The notes beneath the pieces were generated by a model, which saw only the letters and a list, made by a program, of their open reading frames with translations, did no database searches and was not told where the DNA came from. From assembly GCA_022113835.1 (NCBI GenBank), contig JAILWY010000010.1, positions 9,137,001-9,201,000 of the forward strand: a DNA stretch of 64,000 nt, given 5' to 3'. Below, in pieces: positions 10,170-21,339 of the stretch (the first letter of the stretch is position 1; the number at the start of each line of letters is the position of its first letter). Both the position numbers and the translations under genes were made by a program. This stretch comes from Atopsyche davidsoni (lineage: Eukaryota; Arthropoda; Insecta; Trichoptera; Hydrobiosidae).

Positions 10170-11690
10170 GTACTTTTTTAAATATACTTTCGAAAAAAAA
10201 AAAAAATTGACTACGTTATTTTACATTTATTTGTGCTATACATAATACTACTTTATTGAATTAATTTTGGCAAACTGCTGTTATTTTTATATTGATTTTA
10301 AACTAGTTTATCGGGAGTTGATTGACATTCAGAATTCGACTATACAAACCAATAAATGAATTGACTCCAAATTGCCAGATGCTTTTGGAGAAAACTTAAT
10401 TCAGCATACAGTACTACGTAAGGAAAAACAGCACTTTACACATACAGGAAAAATATACATAATCACATTACACCATGATACAACCACATTATTATGTCAA
10501 ATCATATAATACTTTATGTACCTACACTGACATTAAATCTACGTACAGAATTTTTCAACAAAGAATTGAGCTTCGCTCATGCAACGATTTAAGTCTTGAA
10601 TTAAAAAAATAAGCCAAGTTACCTGCCAACCTAGCAATCGCATAATCAGTGAGATTATATGCAATATGCTCAGGTGAAATGTCATCGTGTGCATCAGGTT
10701 GCAGTCACAGGCTTGGCGAGGGTTTCCGGATGCTCTTGCATCTCCGTCGTGCATCGAAGACGGGCGGAACTAAAACATTCACCAGACTGCTGTACGGAAG
10801 TACATATTAAATAATAAATATCTGTGATGAATCGCATAAGTGTTTTATTTGAATGTTTCATAGAAATAGATCAATTCCGGCTGTTTTGAAAACTTTCATA
10901 TGAAATTTCTCAATACCCAGTGAGAGATGCACGGGTAAGCACTTCAACATCGATATGTGGTTTTATTTATTTTTTTAATACTCTTTTTAAATGTGTATTT
11001 TTGTGAAAATATTAAGACATTCTTGTTTTTATTTTCTTTGAATGATGAACATATTTGATAATCGGTTAATTTGTCTGGAATGATGAAAGAACCACTTGAC
11101 TGGTCGTTTTTCTTTTATGATCGACTCACTCTGTAATAATTTAGTACGGCGCCTGATTCAAATAAGAAATTAACAATAGAAATCGTATGGTAATTTTTTT
11201 ATTATGGAATAAATTTGAATAACTTTTTTTAGTTTCTCTATGAAAAATCACATTAAAAAAGAATACTTATAAATTTTAATACAGAAATATCCATCAGCAA
11301 TGAAGGCCCAGATTTTTTTTATTTGATAATAAGTGTTATTCCTCATAAATACCAGTTTGTGATATTATACTTGTACTTGAAAAAAATTACAGATATTTAT
11401 TAGAAAGTGCGGGGATTATCACACCCATGAATACGTTACAAGAAAATAAAAACTGATAAATATTTTGAAATGAAAACATTTCATCGCATTTCGAGTGGAG
11501 TTTTAAATGAGAAATATTTTATTACCTCAACCAACGAAAAAATTGTAAAACTATTTATTCACCTGGAAGTCTAATTAAAAAAATCCTTAGTTATTTAAAG
11601 CTATCCGCAAAACCATGTATTTATCACCAGTACCGTGTTTCTTCGTTTCCACGAATAATGCTGTTCTTTCTCTTCTTTATTTATTCAAAG
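10170..11690. other. Noncoding DNA with a small G+C patch
   Basis: Mostly AT-rich. A G+C-richer stretch at about 10660-10790 has a splice-acceptor-like TTGCAG near 10700 and short open frames in all three plus frames. None resembles the M13 family and none has a convincing donor, so no exon is called. Confidence 0.4.
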
Positions 11691-11910
11691 TTAAAGGCTT
11701 AAAGGTTGTCCATAAATTAAATGCAAGGACAAATATCGCCCCCACGTATACAGCAGATTACTGTAAGCGAAAGGGCGCCTAAAGGCAAGGTATATGAATC
11801 AATAAATCTTGTGCTGGGTCAGACCTACCGAGTTGCATTGTCTGAGGGTGACCTCTAAACGAAAGGTCAAACCAGCCTGATTAAACCCTCACTCTGCGGT
11901 TATTTGATAA
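11690..11910. promoter_or_regulatory. G+C-richer island with nuclear-receptor-like half-sites
   Basis: This block stands out from AT-rich flanks. It holds TGACCT and AGGTCA as an everted pair separated by nine bases (about 11851-11871), GGGTCAGACC near 11817, and a homeodomain-like CCATAAATTAAATGC near 11709. No open frame is convincing. A hormone-responsive or developmental enhancer is a possible reading only. Confidence 0.25.
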
Positions 11911-13360
11911 TGATTACCGATGATACATATTTGATTTATTTCATGTAATTTCTTCCTCACTGAAGTGTCGCGCATTGTACAAAGCAAAAACAGTAGAACA
12001 AACAACTATTTTATCCAAGAGTCTGATTTTTTGACGGAGAAACACATTTAGGGCAGCAGGACAAGTTCGGTCATCGCAAATTAAAAATTTCACTTACTGT
12101 CGAAGCTACAACAGAAATAATGGTTGCATAAATATTAAACATTATTCTTCATGTATCTGTTACCGCAAAAAGATCTGACATATGTAAACTGTCAGATAAA
12201 TTAAGCCACAGGGAAATTAAATTGTCAAGTTGGCCATATGGGCCTTTTCGGTACCCTACACTGCATGATAAGCGTTCTAACCTACGATCTGGCCACTTTA
12301 TTTTACTTTTATTTAAGATTAAAATATTCATAAAAATACATTAACATATCCACTATTTTTTCAGCCTATTAAATCAATGAAGAATATAGTCTCTTTTGCG
12401 GATATAAGTTTTTTTTAATAAACAATCGTCGTTTAACTAGCGCCAATTTTTTCTGCAAATTATTGAAAAGAGAAAATTCAATCAGAAAAATATAAAATGG
12501 TGATTGAACTTTCCCACGCTTCTGGAACTCGTCTCATCATAAGAAGATGATAATAAAAACAATTTATTCAATTGCATTATCAGTGAATGTGATTCGAATA
12601 ACAGAGTGAACGTATACTTATTTCTAAAAATCTGCTTAGTACAAGCCAAAAGATTTACTTATCGGTTTTAGTAAAATTGGTTTTTTTTTCTATACCTTTA
12701 TTAAATATTACAAAAGTATAATCTATATCAAAAGTCTATTTATTGCCACGTGAAGCACATATCGATTATTTCCTTAACTAATAAATAAAATTTAATTAAA
12801 ACGCGACGTTATTTTCAATATTATTACTTACATAAATATTACCAATCTAAAAACTAGTTTTGATTCCTTCTTTTTGAAAAATATGCAAATAATAAAATTA
12901 AGTAATTATTAAAATATAATTGATATGTGGTTTGAGTAATTGGAGTTTAAGCAAACAACCTACACTAAACATTTTTTTGAAAAATGGTGTGAAAAAACCA
13001 CACAAACGCGATTATTTTTTCACGCGTTATTTAAAACACTTTTTGCACATGTTAAATACTATTTTTATGTTTAAAGGCGTGTGAAGAAAGTAGCACCAAG
13101 GTAATTCAATCCTAGCTTACAATAACGGCTAGAGAATATTAGTCGGAGTGTAATAATACTCATAAAGGTAATGAGTCAGGCGGGTACGACACTTTCTCCC
13201 GTAAGAGTACCCACCAATGTGATGATTTCAATAAAATATTTAACTAATTGCCCATTGTTCTGGATGACAGCCTTTTCTTCTAAACAAATCGAGAGTTTAT
13301 TCAAGAGTATTTTTTATGATCATCATTTTAGATAATCAAAAGAATTAGTCAGTTTTAAAA
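11910..13360. other. AT-rich noncoding DNA
   Basis: No supported gene, RNA or mobile element. The minus-strand 60-codon frame at 12149-12331 is regarded as chance. Confidence 0.45.
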
Positions 13361-13367
13361 ATGAAAA

Positions 13368-13450
13368 GCGTGGTAGCCGAATGGGCTAAGTGACAGCTTC
13401 TCAGATAAAGGCTAGAAGACAAGGTAGTAGTGCGGATCAAGGAATTGCAT
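13368..13450 (+). repeat. tRNA-derived SINE fragment or tRNA pseudogene
   Basis: GCGTGGTAGCCGAATGGGCT contains an exact pol III box A (TAGCCGAATGG at 13374-13384). A tRNA-Leu/Ser-like stretch with a GAAGACAAGG segment follows. A degenerate box B lies near 13434 (GGATCAAGGAATT instead of GGTTCGANNCC). The spacing matches a type with a variable arm. Box B decay and lack of a cloverleaf 3' end argue against a working tRNA; an old SINE head is likelier. Confidence 0.5.
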
Positions 13451-13677
13451 AACTATTATATTTATACACGACAGATTTAAAAGAAAACGAATTTCAAATA
13501 TATCGTTACATATTTAAGACTGGTAAATTATTCACTAGATAACAAGTAAATAATAAGAACTGCTCATGATTAGGTGTCCTTTCTGACACAAGCATAATGC
13601 TCTACTATCGAGTGTTGCCCATGCAGACCAAATGCAGAAGCTCTGCTGTATACAATCCGTTAACCTTTACAATCTAG

Positions 13678-13896
13678 GATAATCAATTTGAATTTCCAGC
13701 TTACACAATTTTATTTTGGTCTCAGTTGGCCCGGTCAAGTTGCGTTCAACAAGTCGTTTTGTTGCAAAACATACTGGAGCGCTTTCGTCAACGCTGGCCG
13801 GCCGCAACAAGTTTCACAGAACAGTTACTTCAACACGCTCGAAGCAAACTTTTATTTCGTGGCATAGGTCGAAATTCACATTTATATTCTGTATGA
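13678..13896 (+). other. 72-codon open frame without start, possible retroelement relic
   Basis: From GAT at 13678 to TGA at 13894-13896 there is one uninterrupted frame lacking an early Met. Its middle reads VQQVVLLQNILERFRQRW, then FTEQLLQHARSK. A Phe-x-x-Arg-Trp helix followed by Leu-x-x-(H)xRxK is reminiscent of the integrase C-terminal tail of BEL/Pao-type elements (F/RW...YL..LQ.R.KW), but the likeness is loose and frameshifts may be present. A splice acceptor CTCAG at 13721-13725 could instead make it an exon start. G+C is well above the flanks. I do not recognise it firmly. Confidence 0.3.
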
Positions 13897-13899
13897 ACT

Positions 13900-14800
13900 T
13901 TTTTTTTTCAAACATCAAATCAGTACGGCAGATACTTTTATGTTAAATTGAAAAAATGTAATTCTTTTAATTTATGTGAAATTAAAACATTTCTAAAATG
14001 GATTGTTTCAGTTATGATTACTAAGTTTACATTATTAGACGTAACTTATATGTTTGGATATTTATTAGTATTTATACATTAGTATTGTGTAGATTTCCAA
14101 ATTCCTCCAAAACATCATAGACATTATCGATATTAAAATTTTACAATAAACATGGCGCCAGGCTTGTTTGCCCATCATATTCTTATTTATTTATTGTAAA
14201 TTCACGAAATATCAAAATATTAGCATATTATTATGCCTTTTCTACTACAGCTCCATATAAAATTAATAAAAAATTGTTATATAATAACCGTATATCCTCA
14301 ATAAATTCTTGTTAAGCCTTTATTCGCTATGCCTAATTTCCAGGCTATTGTATTTTTATTAAAATTTATTTTATATTTCTAGGTTTTGTAATAGTTAACA
14401 CAAATCAGTGCTTTTACTCACATCCGCTTTATAATTTTTCATGTAACGACACCATCTAGAAAATGAACAAAAAATCTTTTATTTTTTATGACAAATATCA
14501 AATAAATTAAAATAAATAGATAAGCTTTTGTTTTTATTTTGATGATATAAATATTCATATTGAAATAATATTAATTGTAGAGTTCAATGTAGCCAATTTA
14601 TGCATCACTGTGCAGTTTTAAACTCCATATATAAACGTTTCTTATATTCTTGAAAATATACAGTCTTCACAATCTATTGGACAATATGCTACAAAAATCT
14701 TTTGTACATTCATTTTGTACTATGTATTTTTCAAGGTGTCCATAGGGGTACTAAAACAAACTTATTCTTAATTTAATATCACAGTTTGATTTTATGCAAA
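13900..14800. other. AT-rich noncoding DNA
   Basis: Nothing supported. A motif ACGACACCATCTAG near 14446 resembles the right arm of the inverted repeat at 8077, hinting at a shared short repeat family. Confidence 0.4.
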
Positions 14801-14810
14801 AATAAAAATC

Positions 14811-15617
14811 TTGGTCGAAAGTTTGGTCGTTTTTTATGTGTAAAATAAAAACTCTTTTTGAATGATTTTATTTAATTTAATAAAATATTGTACATTTCCT
14901 CGTTATCTAAGACTTGTTGCCACCTTATAAAAAACAAAAATACCACTCTTTCATAGAAGTCTTCATCCCTTGTGGAAAAAAACTATTCAAGGGTTGTTTT
15001 ACATGGGTCATGTTTTTGAGGCTCTTGTTTCTCAAGAAATGCTCCAATGTCCAAAATAGTTGGTTGTCTAAGGGGGAATGTCTGGTGAGCAAGGAGGATG
15101 TGGTAAAACTTCCCATCCAAGCTCAGAATTTTTTTCCCGTGTCTTTCTTGCAGCATGGGGTCGTGCATTGTCACACTGGAGGATGACTCCACCTCTATTT
15201 GCTGTACTTGGCTGCTTTCTCATTATGTTTTCATTCAAGCGATTGAGTTGTTCACAATAAACATCAGAATTTATATATATTTTTAATTCATATTATAACT
15301 TTTTTTTTTTGAACCATTGCTGGCTTGTGCGGACACTCACTTTAATCTCCATAAACATCGCAAAGGTTTTTTGAAGCAACAGTTACCATGTTTTTTTTAT
15401 GAAACTCATACAACATCAAAAAACGAAAAAAAAATTAGATGGAAATTCTTCCGCCATTGTTAAAAAAAGGGTCATAAAAAATGTTATTTAATAGGTAGGC
15501 TAGGCCGCATTGACAAACAATAGCAGAAAAGACAACTGTACAGCTCAAAGGACGAGTCCCAACTGAGTGCGTACTGCACCGCCTATACAAAAACGACCAA
15601 ATTTTATGGTACCCTAA
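14811..15617 (-). mobile_element. Mariner relic, internally deleted
   Basis: The inverted ends share TTTGGTCGTTTTT (left 14822-14834; right, reversed, near 15590-15603), with a TTAGGGTACC-like outer end on the right. On the minus strand the 5' part gives an N-terminal mariner helix-turn-helix relic (FDVV.VS.KK, VSAQASNGSKK). After a large gap come EQLNRLNENIMRKQPSTANR, then QCDNARPHAARKTRE with the second catalytic Asp, and HPPCSPDIPP. A frameshifted LDNQLF keeps the third Asp in the place of the usual PSDYHLF. The first catalytic Asp region and most of the N-terminal half are gone, and several frameshifts and stops break the rest. The about 0.8 kb length compares with about 1.3 kb for a full element. 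It belongs to a different mariner lineage from the copies at 2.6 and 21.3 kb. Confidence 0.8.
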
Positions 15618-15619
15618 TA

Positions 15620-16700
15620 TATAATTAGAAAAATCTGAAACGTGATTTAAAAATAATTTTTATGTAAATTTGAAAATTACGACGAAAAAAAGTAGTAAAC
15701 ATTCATGGAAGATTTGCAAATTAATAAAATAAATTAATGTTTAGGCACAGTGTTATATGGCCGAAGTCGGTAGTAAATAAAACACACTGTGAAACAATCC
15801 TTCGTTAATGGAAAGAGAACAATTAACGTCTGTTGTTTTATTTAGCTGTTAGTCGTTAAATATTTTGTCGTGGTGTATTTTCACTTGGTGTCTTTTAACG
15901 AACACAAGTCGGGCGAGAATTGAAAGAGCGTGAGAAGCCCCATATAAAAAAGTGAATCAACAAAGGCTACTGAATTATATTTGATATTTTAAAACACTTC
16001 AGAAATAACTTGATAAAAATTACATATAAGGTCATTCTTTAATTTTTAACATTGTTTAAAATACACCTTTCTTTTAATATTCGGTATTATGTTTATAAAA
16101 TATAACGATAACTTATAAAAAACCTTTCATTTCTTAAAAATTTTGAAAAGTATTTTCTTTCTAAAATGAAGGTTCATACAGATGAAATAGAGATTCGGTG
16201 TTATGAAATATCACCGTGAATCAAACTAATGGTACATCAATAATTTCCGTCTCAGTTTTTGAGAGCTAAAATGGCTCGCGGCCAATCAGAGTCATCACAC
16301 CTTTCGTATTTATCAAACCACGTACCTGAGTTTGCTCTCTCACCTTAAAACTTAACTAAGAAACAAAAAGTACAAAGTGTGCGAGGCACATATTTTTGCT
16401 GAACTAAATGCCAAAAAAAAAAACAAAATTACTAAGTTTGATTTCATACTTTCAGTGTTTAACGCGTTTTTTTGGGACGACTAATACGTGCTGCTATGTA
16501 GTATAACAAATAGTTTGAAATATTATTTTTTGCTTTTCAAGTAAATATTCTCAAAAGATAAATATTACATTTGTTTTATGAGAACGTCATTTTTTTAAAA
16601 ATTTTATATATTTTAATTCACGTAAGACATAAAAAAATAAATAAAACCCAGGCGTTAGTTGTCCCAACAAAAGATTTTTCAATAATGGGACCAGAAACTA
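15620..16700. other. Noncoding DNA
   Basis: AT-rich, with a modest patch at 16230-16340 that includes a CCAAT-box-like GGCCAATCAGAG (16281-16292) next to GCTCGCG. No transcription unit can be assigned to it. Confidence 0.4.
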
Positions 16701-16720
16701 ATCAGCGAGCGCATTTTTAA

Positions 16721-16924
16721 AAAACATTCAAAAAGTATATTTTTTCGCCGAGTGCAAACAATAATCCTCTGGACATTTTCACGGCCCGGTTCCCATCGCT
16801 TCGTAAAATCAGATACGAGCAACACAATGGTGTAGAGCTGGCAATGATTAAGCGAGAATTAGGTAAATTTTTGGGGAAATTGCAACACCGGAAGGCTCTG
16901 CTCAAGACCCGCATCTGGAAATAA
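16721..16924 (+). other. 67-codon open frame without start, unassigned
   Basis: The frame is open from the stop at 16718 to TAA at 16922-16924. After a lysine/phenylalanine-rich start it reads SPSANNNPLDIFTARF, PSLRKIRYEQHNGVELAMIK and RELGKFLGKLQHRKALLKTR, ending IWK. It is rich in basic residues, with the look of an amphipathic helix at the C-terminus and codon use unlike the AT-rich flanks. There is no ATG near the start; a first Met is internal. It could be a terminal exon, a broken transposable-element frame, or chance. A minus-strand 83-codon frame overlaps it, so base composition alone may explain both. I do not recognise the family. Confidence 0.25.
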
Positions 16925-16929
16925 AAAAA

Positions 16930-18700
16930 GGAAAAATATCGCGACAGTCCAATCTTTTTTAATGTCATACTTTTTTATCTTTATAATGAGAAAATTCTCC
17001 TTATAATCCTTGCTTACCTCAATATGAAAACACAATTATGATTTTTTAAAACTGTCTAATTTGCATTTAAATATTATCCATATCATAAATTTCAATTTTT
17101 TATAGGCGATTTATTTGAACCTGTATAGTCATAGCAAGTGTAATAGAAAATCTTTACTTCTTTTTTTAATGTTGAGTTCAAATTATTTTTATATACAGAA
17201 ATCAAAGGGCTTGAATTCCATTGAGTTATTCAGGAAAACCTATTGTACTTAATATTCAACTTCAATTTTTAGGAAAATAAATGTATCGTATTGTATATTT
17301 TTATTCACTTCGGTCAGTTTCACTGCGACTCTGCACCACAGGCGCCGTATTCCCCAGACTTTCTTCTCAACGTTTCCATTTGCACGCACGCCCATGAATG
17401 TAACCTTACAATCGAATCATATAATCCTTATTTGCTATGAAGTCAAGAAAATTCTTCGCAAGTAATGTCAATCTTTCAGATTAATTAGCAACGAGGTGCA
17501 ACTGTAATACATTTTATTTAATTATATTGTTGTTTCTCTCCGAATATATGAAAAGACAGGCGCAATACGATTACTTATTGGATTTCTCGTATAATTTATA
17601 ACCAGTTGTATCTTCGGTTGACAACGTATTTTAAAAAAAATATCTGATGTTTATAAGATTGATTTTGTTACTCCATTTTGATTATTAACTCCATTAGATA
17701 TCGCTAAACATTAAAGACATTACATGTATAACATCTAATAAAAATTTAATGATATATTATTTTGTATGTAAGTCATCATATTTTTGGTAATCCCTGAAGT
17801 ATTACGGTAGATTTGTAAATTTATGTAATAAGTGTGTTTCCTTCCATTTTTTTTCAAACATAAATTTTTTACACATATCTATAGAGTTTCACGATTAAAT
17901 TAATAAAAAATCGTAATTTTTTGATACAAAGAATATTTAAATATCATTTTTTTTATTGTTTCAATTCTTTTCAAATTTATAACGGTTCTCATAAACACTA
18001 ATTATAAAATTTGATTATCCACACCACATTATGAGTAATTTAAAATAAATTTGCAGTTTAAATAAATAATAAAACACTTATTTTATTTTGAACTAGAATT
18101 TTAAAAAAAATGGAGAATGAAATGGTTTCAGCTTCTCAATTCTCAATCATTGTATTGTGTTTGGTTGAGATTTTTCATAAGGCTCAGATGCACGCCTTAA
18201 CACCTTGCCTGCACCAGATTTTTCTCGTGGATCTGAAGGTTTCTCTCTTACACTTTCACTTGCTTTTTGCCACTCTGAAATAACCATTTCAACAGGTATT
18301 TTATGCTATTTTTTTATACGATCCTTCTTCGCTCTGTTTAAATTGCCTTCGAGAATTTTTAAATTTATCATTAAATGACCGATGATCAATGACATACTGA
18401 CTAAAGAGATTTTCATTTTAATGTATTAAATTATTTAAATTTACTTCTGACATCACTGAGAAGTCTTTTGCTAAGGAATTATTAAAAAAAAATTTAATTA
18501 TGGTTTTACGGGATGAAATAACTCTTACAGTCTTTTTGATAAATCTTTGTTACCTTGTAAGCCAGATGTTAATATTTATGTTAACAAATACTGGAGCAAA
18601 AAGCTACCTGAGTGTAGTAACTAAAATCCATGTTTAATGTCTAACGTATGTAAATCTGTTGTTTCAAAGGTAAAATAAAATAAAGAAATTTTGATACAGA
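16930..18700. other. AT-rich noncoding DNA
   Basis: No supported features. A G+C-richer spot at 17330-17400 has no convincing frame. Confidence 0.5.
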
Positions 18701-18710
18701 TTTTTACTGT

Positions 18711-19076
18711 CTACACAGTGCACTTAAGATATAATTCAAATGAAATAAGTCGGGGTTGTGCTTGTCGGGCAGTGTCGTTTTTAGAAAGAGATGTAATCTT
18801 CAAAAAACTCTCAGGTGTATAAAGGTGGCAATTATTTCTCATGGAATATGGAAGAGAATGCTTAATTAGTAAGTTTGGTTGGAGAAACGCAGACGCTGGT
18901 AAATGCCAGAGAACTCTCCTAATATATAGAATCGCATGCGCAATACGATCATCAGTTGGATTCTCCTGAAAGTTGTCTACTTGAGAATGTACAATAATTA
19001 CATTGCAATAAATTAAGCCACTTGCATATATAATGTACTGTGTAGTGTGCAACACCGCGCAGCCGAGTGCGAACAA
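18711..19076 (-). other. 121-codon open frame, unassigned
   Basis: An uninterrupted ATG-to-stop frame begins MFALGCAVLHTTQYIIYASG and holds a hydrophobic N-terminus that could pass for a signal anchor. The remainder lacks recognisable motifs. Given the six-frame search space, roughly one frame this long is expected by chance in 64 kb of AT-rich sequence, so it is recorded but not called as a gene. Confidence 0.12.
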
Positions 19077-19079
19077 ACC

Positions 19080-21170
19080 GAAAGCAGTTTGACCCTTACT
19101 TGAATATGCGAAACCTTTAGGAAGCGATAGTTATATGAGATTTTTAAGCGCTTAGCACCTTTTTACCGCTTTTAACAAATCATTTTTCATACACATAAAA
19201 AAATTCTTGCTAACTCACCATCAATATCTTTTTATGTGTACTTGTATTTTAAAAGTATTGTTAAACGTTGAATTTTAATCAGCTACATTACATCTCAATG
19301 TCTTACAAGTAATGTTTTTGCATTATAATCTAATCAAAAATACTTTTTTACCATGATTTGCACCTTTGAAATATTTTTCGAAATGTCACGGTTTCTTTTT
19401 TGATACATTACTATTGAGTCAGTGTTCTTCTGGTCCGCATGAAATGACCACAAATTAAGATTAAACTTAAGACAATCTATCAAACACCATTCAATAATCA
19501 ATCATTAACCTGCGTGAGGTGTTGTTTTTTTACGCCTTTACGAAACATCAAATTAAATCTGCCCAACGCATTGCATGAATGATGGGTCGAATATCTCTTA
19601 GTCAGGAATGACCCGAGATAGATGTAATGCCTCCAATACGAGCCAATTATTTACGCAACTCTCATTATGTTCGAAACAGGCAGTATCTGCGCGAAAACAA
19701 TGCAACTCAATAAATACAAATTGCCATTGAAATTTTCAGTTCTCGATATCTGATTTTTTTTTTCACTTCTAAGTCAATCACTTAATGATCTATGACAAAT
19801 ACAGGCAAATCTATACTTAATATAGTTATTTACAATATCGCCCCAATGTCCCCAAAAACACCTCGTTTAATATCCGTAAGAAATATTTTTCGATAAAATT
19901 AATATTATAAGAGATTAATACATTATGGAAGATTTTTTACAGTACCTATAATCTAATTAAAAACGCCACGTGCACATGTAGCGGGGCAGAACGCCAGGAG
20001 TTCATTCTCTAGAGTGATTTAAAGTTTCAGTGAGTAATTGATTTAACCTTTGGAAATGGTGCTAAAATTATAGCCAAAAAAAATGATATTGCCATAAAAT
20101 CTTACCATTATACAAGTGTAAAACTAGGATGAAATGTATATAACATATTTTCTGAATTGATAATTTTTTTTACATCTTTCATAAGACTATAAAAACAAAA
20201 ACTGTTACATCTCGTTTGTCTTCATTAGAAGTAATTGCTTTGATGATTAGAAATTCGTCCTCACTTTACTATATTGTTTCGTGTTGTGCTGTGTTGTAGT
20301 AAATTCTCGTATTTTTATAATCTTCAGCTGTGAATCAACATAGCCAAAATACATTTTCATTTAAAATATATCTAATAACTATATATTATTTTCATATTTG
20401 TTTACTATACCTCTTGTGAAGCGAATGGTGTTTAAAAAAACACCATGATTAAATGTGTGTATGGATAAATTAAATTAAGATTTTTTTTTAAATATATGCG
20501 TACAAGGACATATTATTGTTAATAAGCACATAATATGAAAATATACATTTAAAAAATTCAATAGAATACAACTTAAATCATCCAATGCAGTGTTGAAATA
20601 ACAAATAAGTTGGAATATGTATGTAAAAAAAAACAAACGATGCTTCCAAAACCTGATTCGTTGAGATTCAAATGTGTTTCAAAATATATGCAGGTCAGCT
20701 TAGAGCATAAAAAGTGATGAACAAACTTGTGGGATTACGATTATCTCACACGAGAAAAAATAAGCGTCACGGCTACCTCATAACTCGTTATAACTGCAAA
20801 AATTATAGCCTAGAGCATATTAAGATAAGCCAAAACTTTAACTTTATGCCTATTAGAAAAACTGGATTATCATAAAAAGCAGAACGTTTTAAAAGCATTC
20901 AGCTTCTGAAATGGTATCATTGATCTATTATTCATTATACCACAAATTAGATTGTTTATCTCTCAACTCTCATATACAAACAAGACTAAAAGTAAATTAA
21001 TAACTAACAAATCTCGTTATGAATTCATAAAATGTTATTCACAATAATTAATATACGTCATAAACTAAGACGTTAAGTGTTGTAGGCATGTATATATCGA
21101 ATACTTATTAAAGGATTGTAAAGCCTTTTATTTAAAATTTATATAAGTCTCAGAAGAGACCTGATAGACT
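19080..21170. other. AT-rich noncoding DNA
   Basis: No gene, RNA or repeat recognised beyond A/T runs. Confidence 0.5.
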
Positions 21171-21177
21171 CTTATTG

Positions 21178-21268
21178 ACCAGCTCCCAACCTTTTATTGA
21201 CCACCGCCCCCCTGACATGGAAAAAAAATTCCAACGCCCCCCAACTGTTATGTCAAAACATAACAGTT
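21178..21268 (+). mobile_element. Degenerate hAT-type terminus with subterminal hairpin
   Basis: The segment has CCAGCTCCCAACCTTTTATT, then a CCACCGCCCCCC run, ATGG, an A-tract and CGCCCCCC, a layout familiar from hAT element ends (CAGnGGTTCTCAACC ... GCCCCC). It is followed at 21243-21268 by a perfect hairpin: AACTGTTATG, loop TCAAAA, CATAACAGTT. Only one end is visible. A mariner copy begins about 70-90 bases further on, so the hAT element may have been interrupted or truncated by it. Confidence 0.5.
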
Positions 21269-21339
21269 TAACAGTTATAATTATACCTATTTTATTTCTG
21301 TATATTATTTATTGCTGCCCGCTTAAAAAAAAAAAGAAT

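Noticed and set aside
18711..19076. 121-codon minus frame as a gene
   Set aside because: No motif, and frames of this length are expected about once by chance in 64 kb of this composition.
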